Shown here: positions 1 through 8,688 of the stretch, piece by piece
How the letters are laid out: each line of letters opens with the position of its first letter
Numbering within the stretch: position 1 is the stretch's first letter
Source: Polyangium mundeleinium
GTDB lineage: Bacteria; Myxococcota_A; Polyangia; Polyangiales; Polyangiaceae
Length of the DNA: 64,000 bases
Assembly: GCF_028369105.1 (NCBI RefSeq)
Contig: NZ_JAQNDO010000001.1
Coordinates: forward strand, 2,907,711-2,971,710
Reading direction: 5' to 3'
The notes under the pieces: generated by a model
The model's database searches: none
Told to the model about the DNA's origin: nothing
What the model saw: the letters and a program-made list of their open reading frames with translations, nothing else
Program-made: the position numbers and the translations under genes

Positions 1-3000
1 CACGCCCACCAGGACACCGAGACGCGCTTCGTGCGGGAGGCGGAGCTGCTCGAAGGGCTCGGTCATCCAGGGATCGTGCGGCACGTGGCGCACGGGCTCG
101 GCGCCGAGGGGGAGCCATGGCTGGCGCTCGAGTGGCTGGAAGGCGAGACGCTCGGCGAGAGGCTGCGGCGCACAGGGCTCGACGCCGCAGAGAGCGTGGG
201 CGTGGCGCGGCGCGTGGCCGAGGCGCTCGGGGTCGCGCACGCGGCGGGGATCGTGCATCGGGATCTGAAGCCGGCGAACATCTTTCTCGTGGGGCAGAGC
301 GCCACGGATGTGCGTCTGCTCGATTTCGGGATCGCGCGGGTCGAGGGGGGCGAGGCGCTGACGCACACGGGGTACGTGCTCGGGACCCCCGCGTACATGG
401 CGCCGGAGCAAGCGCGAGGATCGAAGCGGATCGACGCGCGGGCGGACGTGTTCGCGCTCGGCTGCGTGCTGTTTCATTGCCTGACGGGGCGGCCACCGTT
501 CGCGGCGGAGGAGATGCACGCGGCGCTGCTCAAGGTGGTGCTGGAGGAGGCGCCGCGGGTCTCGTCGTTGCGGACGGGGGTGCCGGAGGCGCTCGACGAG
601 CTCGTCGCGCGGATGCTGGCAAAGGCGCCGAAGGATCGGCCAAAGGACGGGGTCGCGGCGGCGGCGGAGATCGCGGCGCTCGGGATCATCGCGGACACGG
701 ACGCGATCGAGGCGAGCCTGCGGCCGAGCGGGCTGACGGGCAAGGAGCGGCGCGTGGTCTCGCTCGTGCTCACGAAATTGCCGCCAGGCGAGCGGGCGTT
801 GCGGGCAGGGGAGAGTGAGGTCTTCGCGCCGACGCTCGAGCTCGCGGGGGTCGAGACGGCGATCGGGGCGGGCGGGCGTGCGCGGTCGCTGGAGGCGATT
901 GTCGAGCGGTATGGCGGGCGGCTCGACGCGCTTTCGGATGGAACGCTCGTGGTGAGCCTGCTGTCGACGGGCGCGGCGACGGATCAGGCAGCGCGGGCCG
1001 CGCGGTCGGCGCTGGATCTGCGGGCGACGTTGCCGGAGGCGCCGATGGCGCTCGTGGCGGGCGCGGAGGTGTCGTCCGAGGGGCTGCCGATGGGCGCGGT
1101 GATCGAGCGAGGCGTGCGGCTGCTCGGGAAGAAGGCGCCCGCGGGGAAGGCGCCGCCGATCCGGCTCGACGACGTGATGGCGGGGCTGCTCGACGTGCGG
1201 TTCGACGTCGACGGCGACGAGGGCGGCCTGTACCTGCGCGGCGAGCGTGATGTGGCGGAGGCGGCGCGGACGCTGCTCGGGCGGCCCACGCATTGCGTCG
1301 GCCGCGAGAGCGAGATGGCGATCCTGATGGCGCTCGTCGACGAATGTTTCGATGAGCCGCTTTCGCGCGCGGCGGTGATCCTCGCGGCGCCGGGCATGGG
1401 CAAGAGCAGGCTCCGGCACGAGCTTTTGCGAAAGGTCCGCGAGCAACGGGATTCGATTGGCCTATGGGTCGGGCAGGGCGATCCGATGAGCCAGAATTCG
1501 CCCTTTGCGCTGGTCGGACAAATGCTGCGCGGGCAGGCGGGGTTGTCCGGGGGGATGCCGCTCGACGTGCAGCGGCAGCGGCTCCGCGCGCGGCTCGGGC
1601 GGCACCTCGCGGGCAAGGCGCTCGAACGCGCGATGATGTTCCTCGGTCCGCTCGCGGGTGTGCCGCCGGTGGACGAGGAGAGCATCGAGCTGCGCGCGGC
1701 GCGGCGGGATCCTTTGCTGATGGGGGATCAGATCCGGGCCGCGTGGGAGGATCTCCTGCGCGTCGAGACGGACGAGCGGCCGGCGATGTTGATCCTGGAG
1801 GATCTGCATTGGGGCGACCGGCCCACGGTAAAACTCGTCGACGAGCTGCTCCGCGCGCTGCCCGAGCGGCCGATTTTCGTGCTGGCGCTGTCGCGGCCGG
1901 ATCTGCCGGAGATATTTCCACGGTTATGGGAAGGGCGGCCTTTGCAGGAGATCCGGCTGAAGGAGCTTTCGAAGAAGGCGGCCGAGCGGCTCGTGCGGGA
2001 GGTGCTCGGGGACCGGATCTCGGATGCAATGGTGGCGCGGCTCGTGGAGCGGGCCGGGGGCAATGCGTTTTACCTGGAGGAGCTGATCCGCGCGGCAGAG
2101 AGCGGGCGGGCCGCGGAGCTGCCGGAGACGGTGCTGGCGATGGTCGAGGCGCGGCTCATCGCGCTCGCGCCCGAGGCACGGCGGCTCCTCCGGGCCGGGA
2201 GCGTGTTCGGGCAGGTGTTCTGGCGCGGCGGGGCCGCGGCGCTGCTCGGGGAGGGGCTACGCGAGGACGCGCTCGCGCCGATGCTCGCGGATCTCTGCGC
2301 GCGTGAGCTCGTGGTGAAGCGGGCGCAGAGCCGTTTTCCCGCGCAGGAGGAGTATGCGTTCCGGCACGCGCTCGTGCGGGAGGCGGCCTATGCGGCGCTG
2401 ACGGAGGCGGATCGGGCGCTCGGGCACGAGCTCGCGGGGGCCTGGCTGGAGGAGGCGGGGGAGCGGGACGCCGTTGTCCTGGCAGAACATTACGAGCGCG
2501 GCGGCGTGCCGGCGCGGGCCGCGACGTGGTACCGGCGGGCGGCGGAGCAGGCGCTCGAAGGGAACGATTTCCGGGCGGCGATCGAGCGGGCCGAGAAGGG
2601 GGCGCGGGGCGCGTCGGCCGAGGCGCGCGGGGAGCTCGCGTGGATCCAGGCGGAGGCCTATCGCTGGCTCGGGGAGGCGGCCGAGGCGTCGGCGCGCGCG
2701 GCGCGCGCAATGCAAGCGCTGCCGCGGGGCAGCGGGGCGTGGTACGGGGCGGCGGCGACGGCGGCGTCGATGCTGGTCCGGCTCGGGCAAAAGGACGCGC
2801 TGGAGGACCTCGCGGAGGCGGTGCGCGCGCCGGGCGCGGAGGCGATGGGTTCGTCGGCGCCGGCCGTGAGCGCGGTGGCGCACGTGGCGGCGTCGTTGCT
2901 TCACGCGGGGGAACACGCGGCGGCCGAGGAGCTCATCGGGCAGCTCGGAATGGTGGCGTGGCCGATCGCGGAGCGGGATCAGGGGGTGGCGGCGCGGCTT

Positions 3001-3789
3001 TATGCGCTGCACGCGTCGCGGGCGCTCTGCGCGGGGGATCCGGCGGCGTCGCTCCTCGCGACCGAGCGGAGCATTCCGGCGTTCCTCGCGACGGGCAATC
3101 GGCGGGATGCGTGCGTGGGGCGGGTGAACGCGGCGCACGCGCGGATTCAGCTCGGGCTTTTCGCCGAGGCGGAGCGGGATCTCGTGGAGCTTTTGGGCGA
3201 GGCGCGGCGGCTCGGTCTTTCCAATGTGGCGGCGCTCGTGAAGCAGAACCTCGGGCCCGCGCTGGCGGCGCGCGGGGCGCTCGAAGAGGCTGAGCGGAAC
3301 GTGCGCGAGGCGATCGCTGATTTCGCGCAGCAATCGAACCGACGGCAGGAGGGGCGGGCGCGAATTTACCTGTCCGCGCTGCTGCTCGCGCGCGGCGATA
3401 TGGAGGCGGCGGAGATCGAGGCCGAGAGCGCGGCCGAGGCGCTCGCGGCGATCGGGCCGCTCCGGGCGTTCGCGCTCGCGGCGTGGGCGCGCGCGCTGCT
3501 CGCGCAGGGCAACTGGCCGTCGGGCCTCGGCATTGCGGGGGCGGCGATGGGGCTGTTTGCGTCGCTCGGAGGCATGGAGGAGGGCGAGGCGCTCCTCCGG
3601 CTCGTGTATGCCGAGGCGCTGCTCGCGTCGGGGAGCGCGGCGAGCGGGAAAACCGCGATCTTCCAGGCGCGCACCCGGCTCCTCGCGCGGGCGAATCGAA
3701 TGACGGACGGCGCCATGCGGGAGAGTTTTCTGGAGCGGGTGCCCGAGAATGCCCGCACGATGGAGCGCGGGCGCGAGCTCGGCGCCTGA
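1..3789 (+). CDS. Ser/Thr protein kinase fused to AAA ATPase and TPR region (5' partial)
   Basis: The frame is open from base 1, so the true start lies upstream; 1262 residues are visible. The first ~230 residues are the rest of a Hanks-type kinase: HRDLKPAN at 256-279, DFG at 322-330, GTPAYMAPEQ at 382-411. The glycine loop and ATP lysine are off the window. Next comes a segment resembling a class III nucleotide cyclase fold (ERYGGRLDALSDG) without its metal-binding aspartates, probably a dead relic. Then an ATPase with Walker A (AAPGMGKS, 1384-1407) and Walker B-like LILEDLHW (1789-1812), and about 600 residues of alanine-rich helical repeats of TPR type. This kinase-(cyclase)-ATPase-TPR order is known from large myxobacterial regulators that phosphorylate partner proteins in response to unknown ligands. 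The partner here is unknown. Kinase chemistry looks intact in the visible part. Confidence 0.93.
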   Translation, partial: HAHQDTETRFVREAELLEGLGHPGIVRHVAHGLGAEGEPWLALEWLEGETLGERLRRTGLDAAESVGVARRVAEALGVAHAAGIVHRDLKPANIFLVGQSATDVRLLDFGIARVEGGEALTHTGYVLGTPAYMAPEQARGSKRIDARADVFALGCVLFHCLTGRPPFAAEEMHAALLKVVLEEAPRVSSLRTGVPEALDELVARMLAKAPKDRPKDGVAAAAEIAALGIIADTDAIEASLRPSGLTGKERRVVSLVLTKLPPGERALRAGESEVFAPTLELAGVETAIGAGGRARSLEAIVERYGGRLDALSDGTLVVSLLSTGAATDQAARAARSALDLRATLPEAPMALVAGAEVSSEGLPMGAVIERGVRLLGKKAPAGKAPPIRLDDVMAGLLDVRFDVDGDEGGLYLRGERDVAEAARTLLGRPTHCVGRESEMAILMALVDECFDEPLSRAAVILAAPGMGKSRLRHELLRKVREQRDSIGLWVGQGDPMSQNSPFALVGQMLRGQAGLSGGMPLDVQRQRLRARLGRHLAGKALERAMMFLGPLAGVPPVDEESIELRAARRDPLLMGDQIRAAWEDLLRVETDERPAMLILEDLHWGDRPTVKLVDELLRALPERPIFVLALSRPDLPEIFPRLWEGRPLQEIRLKELSKKAAERLVREVLGDRISDAMVARLVERAGGNAFYLEELIRAAESGRAAELPETVLAMVEARLIALAPEARRLLRAGSVFGQVFWRGGAAALLGEGLREDALAPMLADLCARELVVKRAQSRFPAQEEYAFRHALVREAAYAALTEADRALGHELAGAWLEEAGERDAVVLAEHYERGGVPARAATWYRRAAEQALEGNDFRAAIERAEKGARGASAEARGELAWIQAEAYRWLGEAAEASARAARAMQALPRGSGAWYGAAATAASMLVRLGQKDALEDLAEAVRAPGAEAMGSSAPAVSAVAHVAASLLHAGEHAAAEELIGQLGMVAWPIAERDQGVAARLYALHASRALCAGDPAASLLATERSIPAFLATGNRRDACVGRVNAAHARIQLGLFAEAERDLVELLGEARRLGLSNVAALVKQNLGPALAARGALEEAERNVREAIADFAQQSNRRQEGRARIYLSALLLARGDMEAAEIEAESAAEALAAIGPLRAFALAAWARALLAQGNWPSGLGIAGAAMGLFASLGGMEEGEALLRLVYAEALLASGSAASGKTAIFQARTRLLARANRMTDGAMRESFLERVPENARTMERGRELGA

Positions 3790-3905
3790 ACCGACGCACG
3801 CCGTGACGCCGCAGGTCGGCGGGCGCTGGCCTTGTGCCAGCGTGGGCCACGGGTGCGGCGAGAAAAGAAAGGCGCTTCGACGCTGAAATCGTACACCCGT
3901 GGCCT

Positions 3906-3921
3906 GGGCATGCGGTTTGCT
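3906..3921 (+). promoter_or_regulatory. candidate sigma-54 promoter of the vWA lipoprotein gene
   Basis: GGGCATGCGGTTTGCT matches the -24/-12 consensus TGGCACRNNNNTTGCW at the GG and GC pairs and at the TTG, with two departures (T1 to G, C6 to T). It ends 31 bp before the start codon, leaving room for a short leader with the GGGAGGT ribosome site. Found by eye; no score computed. Confidence 0.35.
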
Positions 3922-3952
3922 CGGCTTTGTCACCTCGCTTCGGGAGGTCTTC

Positions 3953-5557
3953 ATGAATCAACGGTCGATGCGCGCGCTCGTCTTCCTTCCCTTGTTGGTG
4001 GCTTCGCTCGGCGGGAGCATTGCCGCTTGTCTTGCCGTGGATGACAACGCGAACAGCTCGGGCGGGTTCGACGAGTCGACCGGAGGCGAGCCCGCGGGAT
4101 CGGTGGGCGTGGGCGGCTTCGGGGGCGGCTTCAATGGGGGGGGCGGCTTCGCTGGGGGGGGCGGCTCGGGCGGATTCTCGGGGGAGCCCCTGCCGGAGGA
4201 TCCGGTCGCGCCGCCCGCGCAGGGCCCAGACGCGGGCACGGACGCCGCCGCCCCGGAGTTCACCTGTGAAGGGCTCGATTCGTCGAAGCCCGTCGTCCTT
4301 TATCTTTCGGCCGACGATTCCAATTCGATGGGCTCTCCCGTCCACGTGCGCGAGCTGCTCGGCACCGGCATCGAGCCGATGGCCCAGGAGATCCGCACGT
4401 ACGAGTTCCTCAATTATTATCGAATCCAGTACGACGCGCCGCCCGCGGGCAAGCTCGCGTTGTTCCCGGAGCTCGCGAATACCGCGGTCGCGAACGAGCT
4501 CGATTTCCAGATCGCCGTGCGCTCGTACGACGCCGTCAAGCCGCGGCGCCCGATGACGGTGACGTTCGTGCTCGATACCTCGGGCTCGATGGGCGGCCCC
4601 GGCATCGAGCGCGAGCGGGCGGCGGTGAAGGCCATCGCCGCGAGCCTCCAGGAGGGCGACATCGTCAATGCCGTCACCTGGAACACGAGCAACAACGTGG
4701 TGATGGCCGGCCATGCGGTGACGGGGCCGAACGACCCGCAGGTCGTGGCCCTGGCGAACGAGCTCTCGGCGAGCGGCGGGACGGACCTGCACAGCGGCCT
4801 CGTCAAAGGCTATGAGCTCGCCGAGCTGAATTATGGTCCGGGGCGGCTGAACCGCGTGGTCCTGATCAGCGACGGCGGGGCGAACGTGGGGCAGACGGAC
4901 GCCGATTTCATCGGCGAGAAATCGAAGGACGCCGACAAGGAGGGCATTTACCTGGTCGGCGTGGGCACGGGGCCCGGCGGATCGTACGACGATCGGCTGA
5001 TGGATATCGTGACCGACAAGGGGCGCGGCGCGTACGTTTATCTCGACAGCGTGGGCGAGGCGTCGCGCATGTTCGTCGATCGGTTCGACGAGACCATGGA
5101 GATTGCGGCGCGCGGCGTGCAGGTCGAGCTGACGATGCCGTGGTACTTCCAGATGCACAAGTTCTACGGCGAGGAGTATTCGGAGAACCCCGAGGAGGTC
5201 GAGCCGCAGCACCTCGCGCCGAGCGACGCGATGATCTTCAATCAGGTGCTGAAGGCCTGCGACCCGGCGCAGATCGTCGCGACCGACACGATCACCGTGC
5301 GGGCGCGCTGGAAGACGCCGCTCACGTACCTCGACCAGGAGACCGAGGTGACGACGACGGTGGGGGAGCTGCTCGCGGCGCAGAAGGCGGGGCTGCCCAA
5401 GGCCAAGGCCATCGTCGCGTTCGCCGAGGCGCTGAAGTCGCCGACGGGGCAAAACCTCGCCGACGCGTATGCGCTGGCGAGCGCGGCGAACGTGAGCGGC
5501 AACGATCCCGAGCTTCTCGAGATCGTGAGCCTCATTCAGAAGCACCCGCAGTACTGA
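3953..5557 (+). CDS. von Willebrand factor A domain lipoprotein (YfbK-like)
   Basis: 534 residues. The start at 3953 is preferred over an earlier in-frame one because CGGGAGGTCTTC lies just before it and the encoded N-terminus is a lipoprotein signal (positively charged start, hydrophobic stretch, SIAAC lipobox). After the lipid Cys comes a glycine-rich linker, then a region resembling the conserved N-terminal part of YfbK-type proteins (YEFLNYYRI), then a vWA domain with a complete MIDAS DxSxS (VLDTSGSMGG, about base 4570), and a C-terminal helical extension. Such proteins bind divalent metal and protein ligands at the cell envelope. The role here is unknown. A hairpin 40 bp downstream may end the transcript. 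Confidence 0.9.
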   Translation: MNQRSMRALVFLPLLVASLGGSIAACLAVDDNANSSGGFDESTGGEPAGSVGVGGFGGGFNGGGGFAGGGGSGGFSGEPLPEDPVAPPAQGPDAGTDAAAPEFTCEGLDSSKPVVLYLSADDSNSMGSPVHVRELLGTGIEPMAQEIRTYEFLNYYRIQYDAPPAGKLALFPELANTAVANELDFQIAVRSYDAVKPRRPMTVTFVLDTSGSMGGPGIERERAAVKAIAASLQEGDIVNAVTWNTSNNVVMAGHAVTGPNDPQVVALANELSASGGTDLHSGLVKGYELAELNYGPGRLNRVVLISDGGANVGQTDADFIGEKSKDADKEGIYLVGVGTGPGGSYDDRLMDIVTDKGRGAYVYLDSVGEASRMFVDRFDETMEIAARGVQVELTMPWYFQMHKFYGEEYSENPEEVEPQHLAPSDAMIFNQVLKACDPAQIVATDTITVRARWKTPLTYLDQETEVTTTVGELLAAQKAGLPKAKAIVAFAEALKSPTGQNLADAYALASAANVSGNDPELLEIVSLIQKHPQY

Positions 5558-5596
5558 TGCCCGCGCAGCGACCTTAGGGCTTCTCCCGACGGCATA

Positions 5597-5617
5597 GAGG
5601 CCCTTGCGTAGGGCCTC
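5597..5617 (+). terminator. hairpin downstream of vWA gene, possible terminator
   Basis: Perfect 7-bp inverted repeat GAGGCCC / GGGCCTC with loop TTGCGTA, 40 bp after the vWA stop codon. No U-tract follows, so intrinsic termination is only a possibility. Confidence 0.4.
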
Positions 5618-5760
5618 CAGCCATTCGCTCCTACACGCCCACGTCCATTTACTGCTTTGCCAGGTTCGCCGCTGTCAGGGGCATGGCGCTGGGTATATGT
5701 CCATGGTACCCCCTGAGACCATTACAATTCGATCGGCTTTTTCGGCCGGCGGAGGGTGGC

Positions 5761-6558
5761 ATGGACGGTGGTGGAGTCGACCGCGGACCTGCTGCAGAGG
5801 CGGCCATTTTGCGCTCGTTGCTCGATAACCTGGACGTCGTCGTCTGGGCCATCGACCCTCAGGGGTACATGACGTTCCACGACGGGAAAGCCGCGCGGAG
5901 CGAGGGCGATCTGACCGGGAAAAACGTCCACGATCTCTATCCCCCCGAGGCCAACGTGTGGCTGAACCGCGCGCTCCAGGGCGAGGCGCACCGCAAGATC
6001 ACGGAGCCCGCGCCGGGCCATTTTTGGGAGAGCTGGTATACGCCGGTCAAGGACGAGAACGGGACGGTGACCGGCGTGATCGGGATGTCGATCGACGTCT
6101 CCGAGGCGCAAAAGGCGCAACGCGAGCTTACGCAGAAGCTCGAGGTGATCGAGCGGCAGCAGGACGTGATCCGGAACCTGGAGACGCCGGTGCTCGAGGT
6201 ATGGGACGGCGTGATCGCGCTGCCGCTCGTGGGAATCATCGATTCGAGCCGCGCCGCGCGGGTGATGAGCGATCTGCTCGGTGCTGTCTCGCGCACGAAC
6301 GCCCGTTTCGTGCTGCTCGATTTGACCGGCGTCGACGTCGTGGATACGGCGACGGCGAACTACCTCATCGGCATGGTGCGCGCGATCGGGCTCCTCGGCG
6401 CGTGCGGGGTCATCACGGGCATCCGGTCGAACGTGGCGCAGACGATCGTGTCGATTGGAATGGATCTCTCGTCGTTGAAGACGCTCGGGACCCTGCGGCA
6501 GGGGCTTTCGTATTGCATCCGGCAAATGGCGGCGCAGAAGAAGGAGCCGGCGTTCTGA
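5761..6558 (+). CDS. PAS-STAS domain protein, RsbR-like stressosome component
   Basis: 265 residues from the ATG at 5761, which has GCGGAGGGTGGC directly upstream; an earlier in-frame ATG at 5683 lacks a comparable site. Residues ~15-120 form a PAS-type sensor (LLDNLDVVVWAIDPQG near its start, GVIGMSIDVSEAQ at its end), followed by a short coiled linker and a C-terminal STAS domain (VGIIDSSRAARVMSDL, then LLDLTGVDVVDTATANYL). RsbR-family STAS domains are phosphorylated on threonines in the DLTG region, and suitable Thr residues are present here. The family acts in multi-protein sensor scaffolds that control stress or differentiation switches through partner kinases. No RsbS or RsbT partner lies next to it. 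The PAS ligand is unknown. Confidence 0.88.
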   Translation: MDGGGVDRGPAAEAAILRSLLDNLDVVVWAIDPQGYMTFHDGKAARSEGDLTGKNVHDLYPPEANVWLNRALQGEAHRKITEPAPGHFWESWYTPVKDENGTVTGVIGMSIDVSEAQKAQRELTQKLEVIERQQDVIRNLETPVLEVWDGVIALPLVGIIDSSRAARVMSDLLGAVSRTNARFVLLDLTGVDVVDTATANYLIGMVRAIGLLGACGVITGIRSNVAQTIVSIGMDLSSLKTLGTLRQGLSYCIRQMAAQKKEPAF

Positions 6559-6569
6559 CGGACGCTGCT

Positions 6570-8615
6570 TCAACAGCCCTTGGGCAGCTCCGCGAGGAAG
6601 CGGCGGAGTCGGCTCATCCCCTCGTGCTCGACGAGCTCGGCCTCGGACGACGTGGGGTCGCTCGGAGGTTTTCGGTCTTTGCCCTTCCATGCCGCCTCGA
6701 TGTCCGGCCTCGGCGTGACGATGGGGAATGCGGGGTCGCCATCGTCGAGCAGCAGCAAGAAATCGAGAAATTTGCCGACGCGCCCTTCGAGCCGGACCTT
6801 CTGCGTCGTGACGGCTTCGCGGAACGAGAGCTGTCCGAGCAGGACCGCGTCGAACGTGCTGCGCGTCGTCGTCACCGTCACGTCCGCGCCGGCACGCGTG
6901 TGCGCCACGTAGCTCAGGGCCCCGTTCGATACCTCCACGGCGTAGTGCTGATCGGTATCCGTGAAACTCCAGTTCATCAGGATGGGATCCCGCGCCTGCG
7001 GGCCCATCAGGCGCGCGCCGAGCGAATCGAAGATCATGTCGAGCGTCATCGCGGAGAACATGCTCGCGTCGGTTGACGGCGCGTCCGAGGGGATCACCAC
7101 GCCTTCGCGCAGCTCCTGCGCGCCCATCAGGTAGAAGTTCCTCCACGGTCCGGCCTCGGCCTGGTAGCCGAGCTGCTCGAGGGTGTTTGCCAGGAGGTCT
7201 TTCGCCTTCGTGTTCGTCGGATCGTGGAAGACCACCTTGTCGAGGAGCTCGGCCGCCCAGCGGTATTCGCCCTTGTCGAACGCGGCGCCGGCCGCGTCGA
7301 TGACCTTGGAGGCGCCGCCCATGAGCTCCACGTATTTCGAGCTGCTCCGCTCGGGCGGGAGCGGGTGGAGGCGTGCCGGGGTGCCGTCGAACCAGCCCAT
7401 GTACCGGTCGTAAACGCCCTTCACGTTGTGGTTGACCGTGCCGTAATAGCCGCGGGTGAACCATTCCCGGGCGATGCTTTGCGGCATCTCGAAGACCTCG
7501 GCGATCTCGATGCCCGTGTAGCCCTTGTTGAGCATTCGCAGCGTCTGGTCGTTCAGGTAACGATACATGTCGCGCTGCTTGGAGAGGAACGAGGCGATCC
7601 TTTCCTGACCCCAGCGCGGCCAGTGGTGTTGCGCGAAGAGCACGTCGGTCTTGTCCCCGAAGAGGTCGAGCGCCTGGCCGAGGTATTTCGACCATTCGAG
7701 CGCGTCACGGACGCGCGCGCCCCGGAGTGTCTGGATGTTGTGCATCGTGTGTGTGGCGTTCTCCGCTGCGCAGAACACACGGTGATCCGGGAAGTAGAAG
7801 TCGAACTCGGCCGGCGCTTCGGCGCCCGGCGTCATGTGGAACTCGATGCGAACCCCGTCGAGCTCGATCGTGTCGCCGGTCAGCGAGATGGTTTTCGTCG
7901 GCGCGATGATCGAGATCCGGCCGACGGACTGGCCCTTGGCGAGGCCCGAGTCGACCTGGCCCCGGGGACCCGCCACGAGATACGGGCCGTACATATACTG
8001 CGCCCGGCGGATCATCGCGACGCCCGCATACACGTTCTCGCTGACGGCGTGCTCGAGGAAGCCCGCCGGGGCGACGATTTCGACCCGGTTGGCGCGGACG
8101 TCCTCGGGATCGACGACGCCGCACACGCCGCCGAAATGGTCCACGTGGCTGTGCGTGTAAATGATGGCCTTGACCCTCACGTCGGGGCGCTTGCGGAGCT
8201 CGCGGTAGAGGCGGAGCGCGTCGGCGGCGCACTCGCAGGAGATCAGCGGATCGATGAGGATGAGGCCCTCGGCGCCCTCGATGATGGTCATGTTCGACAT
8301 GTCGAACGCGCGGACCTGGTAAAACCCCTCGGTGACCTTGAAGAGGCCGTTCATCGTGTTCAGCCTGGCCTGGCGCCACAGGCTCGGGTTTACCGTGGGC
8401 GGGCACGGGGCGTCGCGCGTTTGATCCACATAAGGCGCGAGGGTCCAGACGGTCTTGCCTTTCTCGTTCGTGATCTGGAGCGGAGGGTTCCACGTCCCGA
8501 GGTAACCGCGGCTCGCGTCCTCGAAATCCGCCGTGTCGTCGAAAGGGAGGCTGTTCAACACCGCCGCATTCGCGTCGGTCGTGTATTGGGAGGCGTCTCG
8601 GGGTTCCGTGGACAT
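6570..8615 (-). CDS. alkyl sulfatase, metallo-beta-lactamase fold (SdsA1/BDS1 family)
   Basis: 681 residues, close to the ~660 of SdsA1. It begins MSTEPRDASQ; AAGGA sits nine bases before this ATG, whereas it abuts the alternative ATG at 8624. The zinc site THSHVDHFGG (bases ~8130-8160) is the family HxHxDH motif. The middle helical part (EMPQSIAREWFTRGYYGTV) is the dimerisation domain, and the final ~120 residues form the SCP2-like hydrophobic substrate-binding domain. Family members hydrolyse primary alkyl sulfates such as dodecyl sulfate to the alcohol and sulfate. No signal peptide is seen, so it is probably cytoplasmic, unlike secreted SdsA1. A sigma-54-like site lies just upstream. Confidence 0.92.
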   Translation of the reverse strand: MSTEPRDASQYTTDANAAVLNSLPFDDTADFEDASRGYLGTWNPPLQITNEKGKTVWTLAPYVDQTRDAPCPPTVNPSLWRQARLNTMNGLFKVTEGFYQVRAFDMSNMTIIEGAEGLILIDPLISCECAADALRLYRELRKRPDVRVKAIIYTHSHVDHFGGVCGVVDPEDVRANRVEIVAPAGFLEHAVSENVYAGVAMIRRAQYMYGPYLVAGPRGQVDSGLAKGQSVGRISIIAPTKTISLTGDTIELDGVRIEFHMTPGAEAPAEFDFYFPDHRVFCAAENATHTMHNIQTLRGARVRDALEWSKYLGQALDLFGDKTDVLFAQHHWPRWGQERIASFLSKQRDMYRYLNDQTLRMLNKGYTGIEIAEVFEMPQSIAREWFTRGYYGTVNHNVKGVYDRYMGWFDGTPARLHPLPPERSSSKYVELMGGASKVIDAAGAAFDKGEYRWAAELLDKVVFHDPTNTKAKDLLANTLEQLGYQAEAGPWRNFYLMGAQELREGVVIPSDAPSTDASMFSAMTLDMIFDSLGARLMGPQARDPILMNWSFTDTDQHYAVEVSNGALSYVAHTRAGADVTVTTTRSTFDAVLLGQLSFREAVTTQKVRLEGRVGKFLDFLLLLDDGDPAFPIVTPRPDIEAAWKGKDRKPPSDPTSSEAELVEHEGMSRLRRFLAELPKGC

Positions 8616-8643
8616 CGTTCCCATTCCTTTCGACGACCTGGTT

Positions 8644-8659
8644 CGCAAGGGGCATACCA
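8644..8659 (-). promoter_or_regulatory. candidate sigma-54 promoter of alkyl sulfatase gene
   Basis: On the minus strand TGGTATGCCCCTTGCG keeps T1, GG, A5, G7 and TTGC of the sigma-54 consensus. It lies 28 bp before the start codon, with the AAGGA ribosome site between. Visual match only. Confidence 0.45.
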
Positions 8660-8688
8660 GGCGTCGAAAGGCTTTATCCGAGGGAACG

